A DNA stretch of 64,000 nt from Bacillota bacterium (GTDB lineage: Bacteria > Bacillota > Clostridia > Christensenellales > SZUA-584), in assembly GCA_023391105.1 (NCBI GenBank), contig JAEWBO010000022.1, positions 1 to 64,000 on the forward strand. Direction: 5' to 3'. The notes below the pieces were generated by a model. The model had not been told where the DNA came from. It worked only from the letters and a program-made list of their open reading frames with translations, and made no database searches. This document shows positions 16,551 through 24,560 of this stretch, one piece after another. The position numbers and the translations under genes were made by a program. The stretch's first letter is position 1, and the number at the start of each line of letters is the position of its first letter.

Positions 16551-16663
16551 CTCATGTCATGCTGAGGAGCATAGCGACGTGAGCACCCCATGGCAAAACG
16601 CTTAAACATGGGATTCCAGTCCACTTTGTAGTCGATCGCTTACGCTCCAACGGAATGACACAG
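16551..16663. repeat. Dispersed intergenic repeat with GTCATGCTGAG end
   Basis: The segment starts TCATGTCATGCTGAGGAGCA and ends CCAACGGAATGACACAGG. GTCAT at one end and ATGAC at the other make terminal inverted repeats. TGTCATGCTGAG recurs at 53092, in another intergenic region. The stretch has no credible ORF and looks like a REP- or MITE-like element. The rest of the gap (16664-16916) shows nothing I can name. Confidence 0.45.
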
Positions 16664-16917
16664 GTATCCTTTTTCTGCAACCACCTCAACGGGTGGCATT
16701 TTTCATTTATATATTCGCAGGAAGGCACACTTAATAACCCCAATCGCGGTTGATATGGCAGCCATCTATCGCGTTAATCGTGACATAGATTTGATCGCCA
16801 AAGGGCAGCCAATGCGACTCGCCGTCCATAATATGTCTAACAACTTAGTGAGTAGGAGATTATTAAGCGTAAGTATCCGGAGAAAGCGGGCATCCTATAA
16901 AAATGCAGCACAAATGA

Positions 16918-16955
16918 AAAAAGCGCATAAACTGGATACCTTGCGCTTTTCTCAA
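16918..16955. terminator. Bidirectional hairpin, probable terminator
   Basis: AAAAAAGCGCA and TGCGCTTTT flank a 14-base loop, with A-run and T-run on the two sides. It fits termination of minus-strand transcripts from the GNAT gene at 17065, or of plus-strand transcripts. Confidence 0.5.
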
Positions 16956-17064
16956 ATGTATATAAATTGCTGGCTGCCTTATTGATCACGTTATTTACAA
17001 TGCCTATTATAAAGAACGATTATGAACAATGTGTTAACGCAGCGTTGATTTTTTGTTAAAAGAC

Positions 17065-17523
17065 CTAAATATCTTTGGCCATCACAAGCCGGTCTTCACC
17101 TTGGCCGTATTCATCCTTGGCGCTGTCCACCACGGTAAAACCGAGCTTTTCGCGATATACGGAAAGCGCGGTAAAGTTAGCGGGATCCACCGTCAGCACC
17201 ACCTTGCTAATACCGTACTGCTTGATATTGGCGAGCGCGTATTCGAGCAGCGCTGTTCCCACATTCTGACCGCGAAAATCCGGCAGCACCGCGACGCTCA
17301 TAAGATACGCGCGTCCTGCGTTGTTCATGTCGGCCATGAAATACGCACAGGCGACTGCCACGTCGTCCTCGTCTACCGCGGCATAAATCTTGCCGTAGCG
17401 CAGCAGCGGCACCACCACGTATTCGTTGAGTGCGCCGTCACCGAACGCTTCCTGTTCAATGTCCAAAATGTTGCTGATCATTTCCGGATCAGGCTTTTCG
17501 AGTACGGTAAACGTCAGTGTCAT
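17065..17523 (-). CDS. GNAT family N-acetyltransferase
   Basis: 152 residues with the GNAT fold. Motif A appears as LMSVAVLPDFRGQNVGTALLEYAL (quoted in part; about 80-103), where the R/Q-x-x-G-x-A-like loop binds acetyl-CoA, followed by a C-terminal strand pair ending ALSVYREKLGFTVVD. The N-terminal region ILDIEQEAFGDGALNEYVV matches small-substrate acetyltransferases. The substrate is unknown. The start is ATG 17523, after CGGAGGAAATC. It is last in the corA-fmdB-radC-GNAT run on the minus strand, 20 bases after radC. Confidence 0.87.
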   Translation of the reverse strand: MTLTFTVLEKPDPEMISNILDIEQEAFGDGALNEYVVVPLLRYGKIYAAVDEDDVAVACAYFMADMNNAGRAYLMSVAVLPDFRGQNVGTALLEYALANIKQYGISKVVLTVDPANFTALSVYREKLGFTVVDSAKDEYGQGEDRLVMAKDI

Positions 17524-17543
17524 GATTTCCTCCGTATACAATC

Positions 17544-18293
17544 TTATTCTTGCTTGAGTGCCAGGTTCAGCTGCTGCACGCCAGTGTATTCCGCAGCGTA
17601 TGCCTCACGTCCCGGCAGGTCGCGCTTGCCCATCAAAGAATCGGCCTGAAAGCTAAATGCTTCGTTTTCACTGACGATAATATGATCGACAAGCTCAATA
17701 TCCAGCAAGGCGAGTGTTCTTAATATACTCTGCGTGGTCTCAATATCTGCTTTGGACGGCGTCACCTTGCCGCCCGGATGGTTGTGTGCGATCACGCCCT
17801 TTACGGCATGGTGCCGCAGCGCCGTCGCTGCGAGCCGGTTTAAATACACAGGCGATTCACTCACGCTGCCTTCAGACAGCCTTTCATAGTGAATCACACG
17901 GTTCTGGGTGCCCAGCCATATCACATAAAACTGCTCATACGGTTTGCCGAACAGCAGCGTCCGCGCGAAATCGCACGCGTCCTTGATAGACCTAAGCACC
18001 GGTTTTTTTCCAAGCTTGCTGCGCTCATACGCACGAAACGCCTCGGGAAACATGCAAAGGTATGCCGCCGCCTTGGAGCCGATCCCGCTCACCGAAGACA
18101 GGTCCTTAGGATCCGCCTCGAGCACGCCCGCAAGACTGCCAAAGGTTTTGATAAGCCGGTGGGCAATCATGTTGGTATCCACGCGCGGCAACGCATAGAA
18201 GAGCAGAAACTCGAGAATCTCATGCTCCTCAAAGCTCTCCAGCCCTTCATTGATAAACCGGTTAGTGAGCCGCTCTCTGTGTCCCTCGTGCAT
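17544..18293 (-). CDS. radC: RadC family JAB-domain protein
   Basis: 249 residues. An N-terminal helix-hairpin-helix part has SSVSGIGSKAAAYL near 65-80, followed by a JAMM/MPN-type domain with zinc motif GVIAHNHPGGKVTPSKAD near 165-182 and the upstream Glu in VSESPVYLN. The family (DUF2466) was once linked to DNA repair, but its function is unsettled. ATG 18293 follows GGAGGCGGT. It lies 12 bases after the FmdB-like gene and 20 before the GNAT gene. Confidence 0.92.
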   Translation of the reverse strand: MHEGHRERLTNRFINEGLESFEEHEILEFLLFYALPRVDTNMIAHRLIKTFGSLAGVLEADPKDLSSVSGIGSKAAAYLCMFPEAFRAYERSKLGKKPVLRSIKDACDFARTLLFGKPYEQFYVIWLGTQNRVIHYERLSEGSVSESPVYLNRLAATALRHHAVKGVIAHNHPGGKVTPSKADIETTQSILRTLALLDIELVDHIIVSENEAFSFQADSLMGKRDLPGREAYAAEYTGVQQLNLALKQE

Positions 18294-18305
18294 ACCGCCT
18301 CCGCA

Positions 18306-18512
18306 TCAGCCGCCGCAGCCCTTGCAGCTGCTGCAGCTTCCTCCGCTGCAACCACCGCCGCCTTTGCCGCTGCCGCCGAAATAACACTTGCCCTGATAAT
18401 ATCGTGCCGTGTTGCCGGATGCGCAATGAGGACAAGCCGGCTTTTTATCCGCTGTCGTGAGCTCTTCAAAAATGTGTTTGCAATCTTCACAGATGTATTT
18501 GAGCAATGGCAT
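18306..18512 (-). CDS. FmdB-type zinc ribbon protein
   Basis: 68 residues. The first 40 form a zinc ribbon with two CxxC knuckles, YICEDC and ACPHC, as in FmdB regulatory-type proteins. The tail is glycine and cysteine rich (CSGGSC, SSCKGCGG), probably disordered or metal binding. ATG 18512 follows AAAGGAATCACGGCAT. It is between corA and radC in one operon. Confidence 0.82.
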   Translation of the reverse strand: MPLLKYICEDCKHIFEELTTADKKPACPHCASGNTARYYQGKCYFGGSGKGGGGCSGGSCSSCKGCGG

Positions 18513-18530
18513 ATGCCGTGATTCCTTTCG

Positions 18531-19463
18531 CTATAGCATCTTCTTGCGCCAGAGTATATAAACCGTCAGCGCCGCGCCCACCAAAGAGACGCCGATGACC
18601 ACCCAGAAGCCAAACGACGTGCCTTCAAAAGGCACAAGCACATTCATGCCCCACAGGCTCGCGAGCAGCGTAGGCACCGCGATGATGATCGTGATGGCCG
18701 CCAGGAACTTCATGACGTTGTTCAGGCTGTTGGAGATGATGGACGCAAACGTGCTCATTGTGCCCGTTAAGATGCTCCGGTATATCGTGGACATCTCCAT
18801 CGCCTGTTTGTTCTCTATAATGACGTCTTCGAGCAGATCGGTATCCTCAGGATATTGCTTGATCATGCCCGGTTTTAACAGTTTTTCCAGCACAGCCTCG
18901 TTGGATTTAAGCGATGTGGAGAAAAACACGAGTGATTTTTCCAGCTTGAGCATGCCCATCAGCTCGCTGTTTCGCATGTTCTTACGCAGCGCGTTTTCCA
19001 CCTGTGTGGTGGCCTTGTCGATCTGCCTAAGATACTGCAAAAACTTTGTGCTCGATTTAAACAGCAGTTGCAGTATGAACCGCGTCTTTTTACACGTATC
19101 GAAGCCGCGCACACGGCTCTCTAAAAAATCGTCGATAATGGTCGTTTCTTCGAGACAGACCGTAATCACCATGTTGTCGAGCAGCAGGATACCGAGCGGT
19201 ATCGTGTTGTACATGAACGATGTGCCCTCAGGCTCAACAACGGGAATATCAACGAGTATCAGCGCCTGATCGTCCTCTCTTTCGAGACGCGGCGTTTCCT
19301 CTTCGTCGAGCGCGGCCTGAAGCAAATCCATCTGCGCACCGGACTGCGCGCACACCTGCTCCAGCTCATCGCGCGTGGGGTTCAAAAGATGAATCCAGAC
19401 GCCGTCGCCGCCCGTGTTCTGCTCTTTTAATACGCCGCCTATTGTCTTGTTATACTGTATCAT
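18531..19463 (-). CDS. corA: CorA-type magnesium transporter
   Basis: 310 residues. A large cytosolic N-terminal domain with acidic and coiled segments is followed by two C-terminal membrane helices (about 245-270 and 283-303). The signature LWGMNVLVPFEG ends the first helix and forms the pore loop of the pentamer that carries Mg2+ (or Co2+/Ni2+). I choose ATG 19463, nine bases after AAAGGCGG; a TTG two codons upstream would leave three bases. The Shine-Dalgarno sequence is masked by a hairpin formed with the end of a 28-codon leader ORF, suggesting translational control. Confidence 0.93.
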   Translation of the reverse strand: MIQYNKTIGGVLKEQNTGGDGVWIHLLNPTRDELEQVCAQSGAQMDLLQAALDEEETPRLEREDDQALILVDIPVVEPEGTSFMYNTIPLGILLLDNMVITVCLEETTIIDDFLESRVRGFDTCKKTRFILQLLFKSSTKFLQYLRQIDKATTQVENALRKNMRNSELMGMLKLEKSLVFFSTSLKSNEAVLEKLLKPGMIKQYPEDTDLLEDVIIENKQAMEMSTIYRSILTGTMSTFASIISNSLNNVMKFLAAITIIIAVPTLLASLWGMNVLVPFEGTSFGFWVVIGVSLVGAALTVYILWRKKML

Positions 19464-19469
19464 TGGCAA

Positions 19470-19496
19470 GCACCGCCTTTCTTAGTGGCGGGGTGC
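19470..19496 (-). promoter_or_regulatory. Hairpin masking the corA ribosome binding site
   Basis: On the minus strand GCACCCCGCC (19496-19487) pairs with GGCGGTGC (19477-19470) with a 2-base bulge; the second strand contains the GGCGG of the corA Shine-Dalgarno sequence. The first strand lies in the last codons of the leader ORF, so a ribosome finishing that ORF would open the hairpin. Confidence 0.6.
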
Positions 19497-19568
19497 ACCT
19501 ATGCCTGCCTGTCGGTATGCACGCCGCCGGATTGTATGTGTCTTAATGTAGGGTCCGCGTCCACGCAT
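19482..19568 (-). CDS. 28-aa leader ORF upstream of corA
   Basis: ATG 19568 follows AAGGAGGTGGT, the best ribosome binding site in the region. The product begins MRGRGPYIKTHTIRRRAYR and ends QAGIGAPRH; it is strongly basic, with seven arginines and two prolines. It stops 18 bases before the corA start codon and overlaps the hairpin that masks the corA ribosome binding site. By position it is a regulatory leader peptide; Mg2+-responsive leader peptides are known for other Mg2+ transporter genes (for example mgtL), but this sequence is not one I recognise. Confidence 0.6.
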   Translation of the reverse strand: MRGRGPYIKTHTIRRRAYRQAGIGAPRH

Positions 19569-19590
19569 ACCACCTCCTTGAAACGCGAAA

Positions 19591-19665
19591 GTCCGTATTT
19601 TTCGGACAAATATCAGCCCAGTTTTTGAGCTATTCTTATTATAACACGACAGCTGAATAAATCAA
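19591..19665 (-). promoter_or_regulatory. corA promoter and leader hairpin
   Basis: On the minus strand TTGATT (19665-19660) and TATAAT (19643-19638) are 16 bases apart. The resulting leader is about 165 bases, with a GTCCG/CGGAC hairpin (19607-19591) before the leader ORF. Confidence 0.65.
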
Positions 19666-19725
19666 TCTTAGAACCTTCAGCACAAATAGATATCATTCGC
19701 CATAAAACAACAAATGCTGCTTTGT

Positions 19726-19754
19726 TTGACTTATCGGGATCTGCACCTTATAAT
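19726..19754 (+). promoter_or_regulatory. Strong promoter of the structured RNA
   Basis: TTGACT at 19726-19731 and a perfect TATAAT at 19749-19754 are separated by exactly 17 bases. The predicted start (about 19761) coincides with the first base of the closing stem of the RNA. Confidence 0.85.
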
Positions 19755-19760
19755 CGCAGA

Positions 19761-19980
19761 TAAGGCGGCGGGTCTGTGGTTGAAAGTCGATGCCAGTCGC
19801 GGGCGAAACGACCCACGTAACCCGGCAAAGTCCGGTGAGCATGGCGCGGTTTAGGAGTCAGTCCGGCCGGGAGCAATCCCGAGAGGCAAAGTCGTGGGGA
19901 GGCAAACGTGCCTTATGAGCAAAATGCCCAGCCGGCGGATGTGGGGGCAAAGACCAGGTCAGCCGCTGCCTTATTTTTTT
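19761..19980 (+). ncRNA. Free-standing structured RNA, raiA-like
   Basis: AAGGCGGCGG (19762-19771) pairs over 10 bp with CCGCTGCCTT (19963-19972), closing a roughly 210-nt RNA that ends in TATTTTTTT. Inside are CCCACG/CGTGGG (19812-19817 with 19893-19898), CCGG/CCGG around 19822-19835, a GGGA-CAA-TCCC type hairpin near 19870 and AGGC/GCCT at 19900-19913. No ORF is present. It has its own promoter and terminator and is not obviously a leader of the next gene. Size and purine-rich linkers (TGAAAGTCGATGCCAGTC, GGTTTAGGAGTCAGTC) recall the raiA RNA motif, linked to sporulation in Clostridium; this identification is from memory and needs a covariance search. Confidence 0.75.
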
Positions 19981-20064
19981 ACAGGAAAAACTGATAAATT
20001 CGATCTAATCATTGTCTCCCAATTTTCAAGACCAAATCGATATTTTATGCAGTAGAAAAACTTA

Positions 20065-20097
20065 TTGACAAATTTACCCTATCGCACTACAATTGTA
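20065..20097 (+). promoter_or_regulatory. BlaI-type operator over the promoter
   Basis: TTGACA (20065-20070) and TACAAT (20088-20093) are 17 bases apart. The palindrome TACAATTGTA (20088-20097) overlaps the -10 box and has the TACA-TGTA core of BlaI/MecI operators, implying autorepression of the blaI-M56 pair. Confidence 0.65.
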
Positions 20098-20136
20098 AAT
20101 GGTAATTTACTGTTATAGAGTTGTAAGGGGCGTATG

Positions 20137-20520
20137 ATGAGAAAATCACTATCCAAGCCCGAATGGGCGCTGATGGAGGCACTTTGGGAAAAACCGGAGC
20201 TCACGATGTCCGGCATTATCGAGGCGATGGGCGGTGCGTTCGAATGGAAATACAATACATATGTCACCTATGTCAAGCGTATGTGCGACAAGGGGCTCAT
20301 CGGCTATAAGCGCATCGGGAGGGATAATTTCTATTATCCGCTTGTGAAAAAGGAGCAGTGCTTCATGGAGGAGAGCCGCCACATACTCGATAAATTCTCC
20401 AGCCGCTCCGCCAAAGACCTGCTGGTCTACATGATTCGCGACAGCGAGCTCTCAGCGACTGACCGCGAGGAGCTAAAGGCGCTGCTAGACGATTTCAACA
20501 AAGAAGGTGAGCGAAGGTGA
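20137..20520 (+). CDS. BlaI/MecI-family transcriptional repressor
   Basis: 127 residues. A winged-helix domain with family opening LSKPEWALMEALWEKPELTMSGI (quoted in part) covers residues 4-70 and includes the recognition region YNTYVTYVKRMCDKGLI. The C-terminal part is the dimerisation helix region that in BlaI/MecI is cleaved upon signalling. ATG 20137 is preferred to the adjacent 20134 for spacing from AAGGGG. It overlaps the M56 metallopeptidase gene by four bases, the standard regulator/sensor pair. Confidence 0.92.
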   Translation: MRKSLSKPEWALMEALWEKPELTMSGIIEAMGGAFEWKYNTYVTYVKRMCDKGLIGYKRIGRDNFYYPLVKKEQCFMEESRHILDKFSSRSAKDLLVYMIRDSELSATDREELKALLDDFNKEGERR

Positions 20521-23012
20521 CAATTGTTTTTAATACGTTACTGGAAATGACAGTGTTTTCGGTGGTCTTATTCACGGCGATACTGCTTTTTCAAAAGATG
20601 TTCCACCGCCGCATATCCGCCGCAATGGGCTATGCCGTCTGGGCGCTGCTGATACTGCGACTTATGATTCCCGTCACGATTGACAGCGGCTTTCATATGT
20701 TCACAGTGCCGCAGCAGCAAACCGTACAAACGGTGTATTCTGACGAGACATCTGACGTGAGCCACATAGAAACACCATCCGTTTTGGCACCCGTGTCACA
20801 GCTTCCGGAAAAACACACTGCAATCACGCAACCCGCCGAAACAATCGATTCAACCACAAAGCATGCCAGCCATACGACAGCAACATCAAAGCCTATAGAC
20901 TGGTCAGCTATGATCGTGCTGATTTGGGCGATCGGTGCACTGGGCTTTTTCACGTATACTGCGAGCCAAAGGATACGGTTGAGCCGAAAAATGAAGCGCA
21001 GCGGCACAGACGCACCCGCTTTCGTGAACGACATGGTGAGCGCGATAAAAAAGGACTTGGGTATCCGCACCGACCTAAAGGTCTCCGTTCAGGATTGGCT
21101 TGTATCCCCTGCGTTGTCCGCGTCGCTAAAGCCGACGCTGCTGCTTCCCAAAAGCATCCTGGAAAAGGACGATACGCAAGCGCTCGAATTTGGCATCCGC
21201 CACGAGCTCACGCATTTTAAGCGCAGGGATCACGTTGTGAGCCTGCTGCTCATGGTGCTGCGCTGTGTGCACTGGTTTAACCCCGTTGTGTGGCTTGCTT
21301 TCCGCCACATACAAGCCGACATGGAAACGGCGTGCGACGCCGCTGTCACAGCACGCATGACGGGCGACGAGCGCACACGCTACATCCACGTGATGATCGA
21401 CATGGGCAGCGAAGCCACACCGCTCTATGCGTTGGGCATGGGCGTGAGCCAAGGCCGCAAGGCACTGGAAAAACGCGTGAGGGGCATATTTATGACGAAA
21501 CGCACAAAGCCCGCCGTAAGGATGGCGGCCGGATTGCTTGCTTTGCTGTTATTAGTGGCGTGCTTCACGACAGCGTGCCAGCCCACGCCGGAGGAGCCTA
21601 TTGTGATTGGCAAGGGAGACGGCTTAGGCGACTTGATTCAAGCAACGCCCAGCGCGTCAAGCATTACTTCGCCAAGTGAAACACAAACACAGACGAACGA
21701 TGCATTATACACGAAGCTGGGAGCGCCGAAACACTGGAACTTTGAAACAACGGCGCTTGCTGAAAAGCTCAACATTACGGCGGATGTGGATATAGAACTG
21801 CCCGGTGTGTCTCAGCTTCCGGCAGCGACAGCATCGCTCAGTGAGTTTACGCAGAAGGATCTAGACAAAATTGCAGAGGTTCTCGGGATTAAAGGATCAG
21901 AGTGGACGGAGATTGTTAACGTGCCGTCAAAAGAGAGAATCAAGCAGTGGATAATTGAAGATAGAGAAGAAATTGCGAATTCGGACGATTCCTTTAGGGT
22001 GGAAAAAGCAAAAGATAATCTAGAAGCCCATGAGCAAATGTATATTGATGCACCGTATGAGAGCGAGCTGATAAAAATTCTTACAGAGTTTGAAATGAGT
22101 GAAGAGGAGTTTTACGAGGGCACTACTGGCGTTAGATTTGAAGGTACAACAATGATTGATGGACAACCATTTTACTTATACGCAGGCAACATTTTCGGCA
22201 AAAGCGTGCGCACCGTTCGTGCAAATTTTGGCTCAAGACCGGCTGGGTTTTACGGAACATATATTGACAAGCCATATGGAATATCTCTCACAAAAGAGCA
22301 GGCGGCAGATCAGGCCAGCGAAATTGCGAAGCAGCTGACGGACGAGCTTAAGCTCTGTTATGTTGTGCCAGCAGGCGGCGGTAAACAAGAAGATATGTCT
22401 CGTAATTGGGGCTGGGCGTGCGTGTTCATGCGTGAGATCAACGGATGCCCGACGGCGTATGAGTCAACGGATGTCGGGTCGGATATGGAAACCATAGTTA
22501 GTGAGCCGGTACCGTATGAAAAAATGGTCATCGTGATGGATGATATGGGAATGGTGAGTTTTAATTGGGAAACCCCGATGACGATTAAATCAATCGACAA
22601 CCCCGATGTGACGTTGCTGCCGTTCAATGAGATTTCGCAACGCGCAGCAGCACAAATTGGTCAACGATGGGCATACAATGCGATTGAAGCAAAAAGCAAC
22701 GAAGGTAAGGATATGAGTGACCCGGGCTGTACCGCGAAGATCACGAAAGTGGAGCTGGGGCTCATGCGTGTTGCCAAGGCAGACAGTGACGATTATTATT
22801 ACATACCCGTATGGAACTTTTTCACCGACTTTGAACACACCGATGATTATTGGGAGAGGATTGGAGAAGAGCCTTATGCGTGGGAAGATGACGATTATGT
22901 AGATGAGGAGGGCAATTCTACATGTATGGTATCCAGTTATCCGCAGGCAAGTGGCGCAGTCACAATCAATGCTATTGATGGCAGCGTGATTGACAGAGAT
23001 TTAGGGTATTGA
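20517..23012 (+). CDS. M56 (BlaR1-type) sensor metallopeptidase with long C-terminal domain
   Basis: 831 residues; GTG 20517 overlaps the repressor stop. The N-terminal half has membrane spans at about 5-25, 35-55 and 125-145 and the zinc motif RHELTHFKRRDH near 228, with another family segment HWFNPVVWLAF and the ligand Glu in ADMETACD. A last span near 340-358 ends in a Cys-rich FTTACQP. Instead of the penicillin-binding domain of BlaR1, about 450 extracellular residues of another fold follow, resembling the DUF6034 tails of clostridial M56 proteins. The signal is unknown; cleavage of the BlaI partner is the expected output. Confidence 0.87.
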   Translation: MTIVFNTLLEMTVFSVVLFTAILLFQKMFHRRISAAMGYAVWALLILRLMIPVTIDSGFHMFTVPQQQTVQTVYSDETSDVSHIETPSVLAPVSQLPEKHTAITQPAETIDSTTKHASHTTATSKPIDWSAMIVLIWAIGALGFFTYTASQRIRLSRKMKRSGTDAPAFVNDMVSAIKKDLGIRTDLKVSVQDWLVSPALSASLKPTLLLPKSILEKDDTQALEFGIRHELTHFKRRDHVVSLLLMVLRCVHWFNPVVWLAFRHIQADMETACDAAVTARMTGDERTRYIHVMIDMGSEATPLYALGMGVSQGRKALEKRVRGIFMTKRTKPAVRMAAGLLALLLLVACFTTACQPTPEEPIVIGKGDGLGDLIQATPSASSITSPSETQTQTNDALYTKLGAPKHWNFETTALAEKLNITADVDIELPGVSQLPAATASLSEFTQKDLDKIAEVLGIKGSEWTEIVNVPSKERIKQWIIEDREEIANSDDSFRVEKAKDNLEAHEQMYIDAPYESELIKILTEFEMSEEEFYEGTTGVRFEGTTMIDGQPFYLYAGNIFGKSVRTVRANFGSRPAGFYGTYIDKPYGISLTKEQAADQASEIAKQLTDELKLCYVVPAGGGKQEDMSRNWGWACVFMREINGCPTAYESTDVGSDMETIVSEPVPYEKMVIVMDDMGMVSFNWETPMTIKSIDNPDVTLLPFNEISQRAAAQIGQRWAYNAIEAKSNEGKDMSDPGCTAKITKVELGLMRVAKADSDDYYYIPVWNFFTDFEHTDDYWERIGEEPYAWEDDDYVDEEGNSTCMVSSYPQASGAVTINAIDGSVIDRDLGY

Positions 23013-23036
23013 TTGTTTGATCTCAACGCAATACGC

Positions 23037-23074
23037 AAAAGCCCGGTATGCACACGCATACCGGGCCTTTTGCT
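23037..23074 (+). terminator. Intrinsic terminator of the BlaI-M56 operon
   Basis: AAAAGCCCGGTATG and CATACCGGGCCTTTT form a long perfect stem with a 6-base loop. Confidence 0.9.
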
Positions 23075-23099
23075 TAGAGGAAAGTCCCAAATGAAAAAA

Positions 23100-23231
23100 T
23101 TATAGATTGATAGCTGTATCTTGGCGGATCGCAGCGTTTTTATTGAGCCGTGTATCCGGCGTTTTCACCTTGACGAGCAGTAATGACATAAATATAGATT
23201 CTTCATTTTCATACAAGACACCTTGCCGCAT
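23100..23231 (-). CDS. Possible 43-aa ORF
   Basis: The minus strand has ATG at 23231 with product MRQGVLYENEESIFMSLLL continuing VKVKTPDTRLNKNAA to a stop at 23100. Codon choice looks protein-like, but there is no ribosome binding site and no recognised family. The surrounding gap (23075-23430) holds no other gene. Confidence 0.2.
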   Translation of the reverse strand: MRQGVLYENEESIFMSLLLVKVKTPDTRLNKNAAIRQDTAINL

Positions 23232-23430
23232 TCGTTAAGTCTGCGTTATCATATGGCAAAACTGTCTTAAAAGTCTTTATTTTGGTGTGAAATTGTTAGC
23301 TAATCTAATTTATTCTTGCATTTTCAGCCCCAATGGCCAAATGTTAATATTTTCGTAATTGTCGTCAAAGAATAAGCTGATGTATATTAATGATGACATA
23401 TATTTTGTATGGTTGGGGAGATGACAACAT

Positions 23431-24558
23431 ATGTACGAGATAAAGAGACTTGAGAAAAAGTCGCGGTATATAAAAAAGTTCATCAATCTTGAGTTTAAGT
23501 TATACAAGAACGATAGCAATTGGGTCGCACCGCTTAAGTCTGACACGAAGAAGGTACTCAAAGGCAAAGGAAACCCGCTTTTCGAAAACGGCGATCAGGC
23601 TTTCTTTATGGTTTATAAGGATAAGAAGCCGGTGGGCCGTGTGCTTGTCGGTATTGATGAAGAGCTAAACCGTGTGAGGGGATTCAAGCAGGGGTTTTTC
23701 TCGATGTTTGAATGCATCGACGATCTTGCCGCATGCAAGGCGCTGCTGGACGCTTCATTGGATTGGCTCAACGAAAAAGGCATGGAGCGCGTGATCGGGC
23801 CTTTGTCGCCGTCTAACGGGGACGACAGAAAAGGCTTTGTTGTCATGGGAGACGATGGGCCGCCGGTGCTATTAAACGCGCACACCAAGGATTATTATCC
23901 GCAGCTCATTGAAAAGTACGGCTTTACCAAGAATGACGATCACTTCGCGTATTTGTTCAACCCTGAAGATTTTGATATCATGCGGCATACGAAAGCGGTT
24001 GAATACGCCAAGAAAAAAGGCGGCTTCCGCGTTGAAAAGCTCAACGTGAAAGACATCGTAAACGAAGCCAAGGATATTAAGCAGATTCTTGACAACAGCG
24101 TGCCCGAGGAGTGGGACTATCTTGTGACACCGTCACTCGATGCTGTGATCGACGAGTTCAAGAGCCTTGTACAATTTTATGACGGTCACTACTGCTATAT
24201 TGCGCGCAAGGGCGATAGGCCCATCGGTTTCATGGTGGCGCTGCCGGATTACAACCAGGTCTTAAAGCGCATGAAGGGAAAGATACTGCCGATAGGCTGG
24301 GCGAAGTACCTTTACTATAAACGCAAAATCACGGGCGCAAGAGCCATCGTTCAGATGGTAGACAGAGAGTACCACAACATGGGCGTTAATTACGCGATGT
24401 ACTACGAAGCCTATAAGGATTGGCAGGAAACACGGCTCAAATATATCGAAGCGTCCTGCATTGACGAAACCAACGTGGCTTCCCGCCGCAGCGTGGAACG
24501 AGTGGGTGGCCGTCATTACCGCACATACAGAACATACAAGATTGATTTGAAGAAATAA
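23431..24558 (+). CDS. GNAT-like acetyltransferase family protein (about 375 aa)
   Basis: This is a two-domain protein of the long GNAT-like group. The N-terminal half has segments FINLEFKLYKNDSNWVAPL and ERVIGPLSPSNGDDRKGFV; the C-terminal half has IGFMVALPDYNQVLK and the closing ARRSVERVGGRHYRTYR-like stretch. Such proteins are widespread in anaerobes, and the substrate is unknown. ATG 23431 follows GGGGAGATGACAACAT. A TTGTCG / TATATT pair about 55 bases upstream could be its promoter. It is convergent with rsmG, the two stops almost touching. Confidence 0.85.
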   Translation: MYEIKRLEKKSRYIKKFINLEFKLYKNDSNWVAPLKSDTKKVLKGKGNPLFENGDQAFFMVYKDKKPVGRVLVGIDEELNRVRGFKQGFFSMFECIDDLAACKALLDASLDWLNEKGMERVIGPLSPSNGDDRKGFVVMGDDGPPVLLNAHTKDYYPQLIEKYGFTKNDDHFAYLFNPEDFDIMRHTKAVEYAKKKGGFRVEKLNVKDIVNEAKDIKQILDNSVPEEWDYLVTPSLDAVIDEFKSLVQFYDGHYCYIARKGDRPIGFMVALPDYNQVLKRMKGKILPIGWAKYLYYKRKITGARAIVQMVDREYHNMGVNYAMYYEAYKDWQETRLKYIEASCIDETNVASRRSVERVGGRHYRTYRTYKIDLKK

Positions 24559-24560
24559 CA

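Noticed and set aside
16755..16985. 76-codon plus-strand ORF in the gap after dnaB
   Set aside because: No ribosome binding site, no domain, and it runs into a terminator-like hairpin.
18167..18490. 107-codon minus-strand Ala-rich ORF
   Set aside because: It is a frame shadow of the glycine/cysteine-rich FmdB-like gene and the radC start.
19569..19660. M-box (Mg2+) riboswitch before corA
   Set aside because: The leader is too short and lacks the M-box core; the leader ORF and a hairpin explain the space better.
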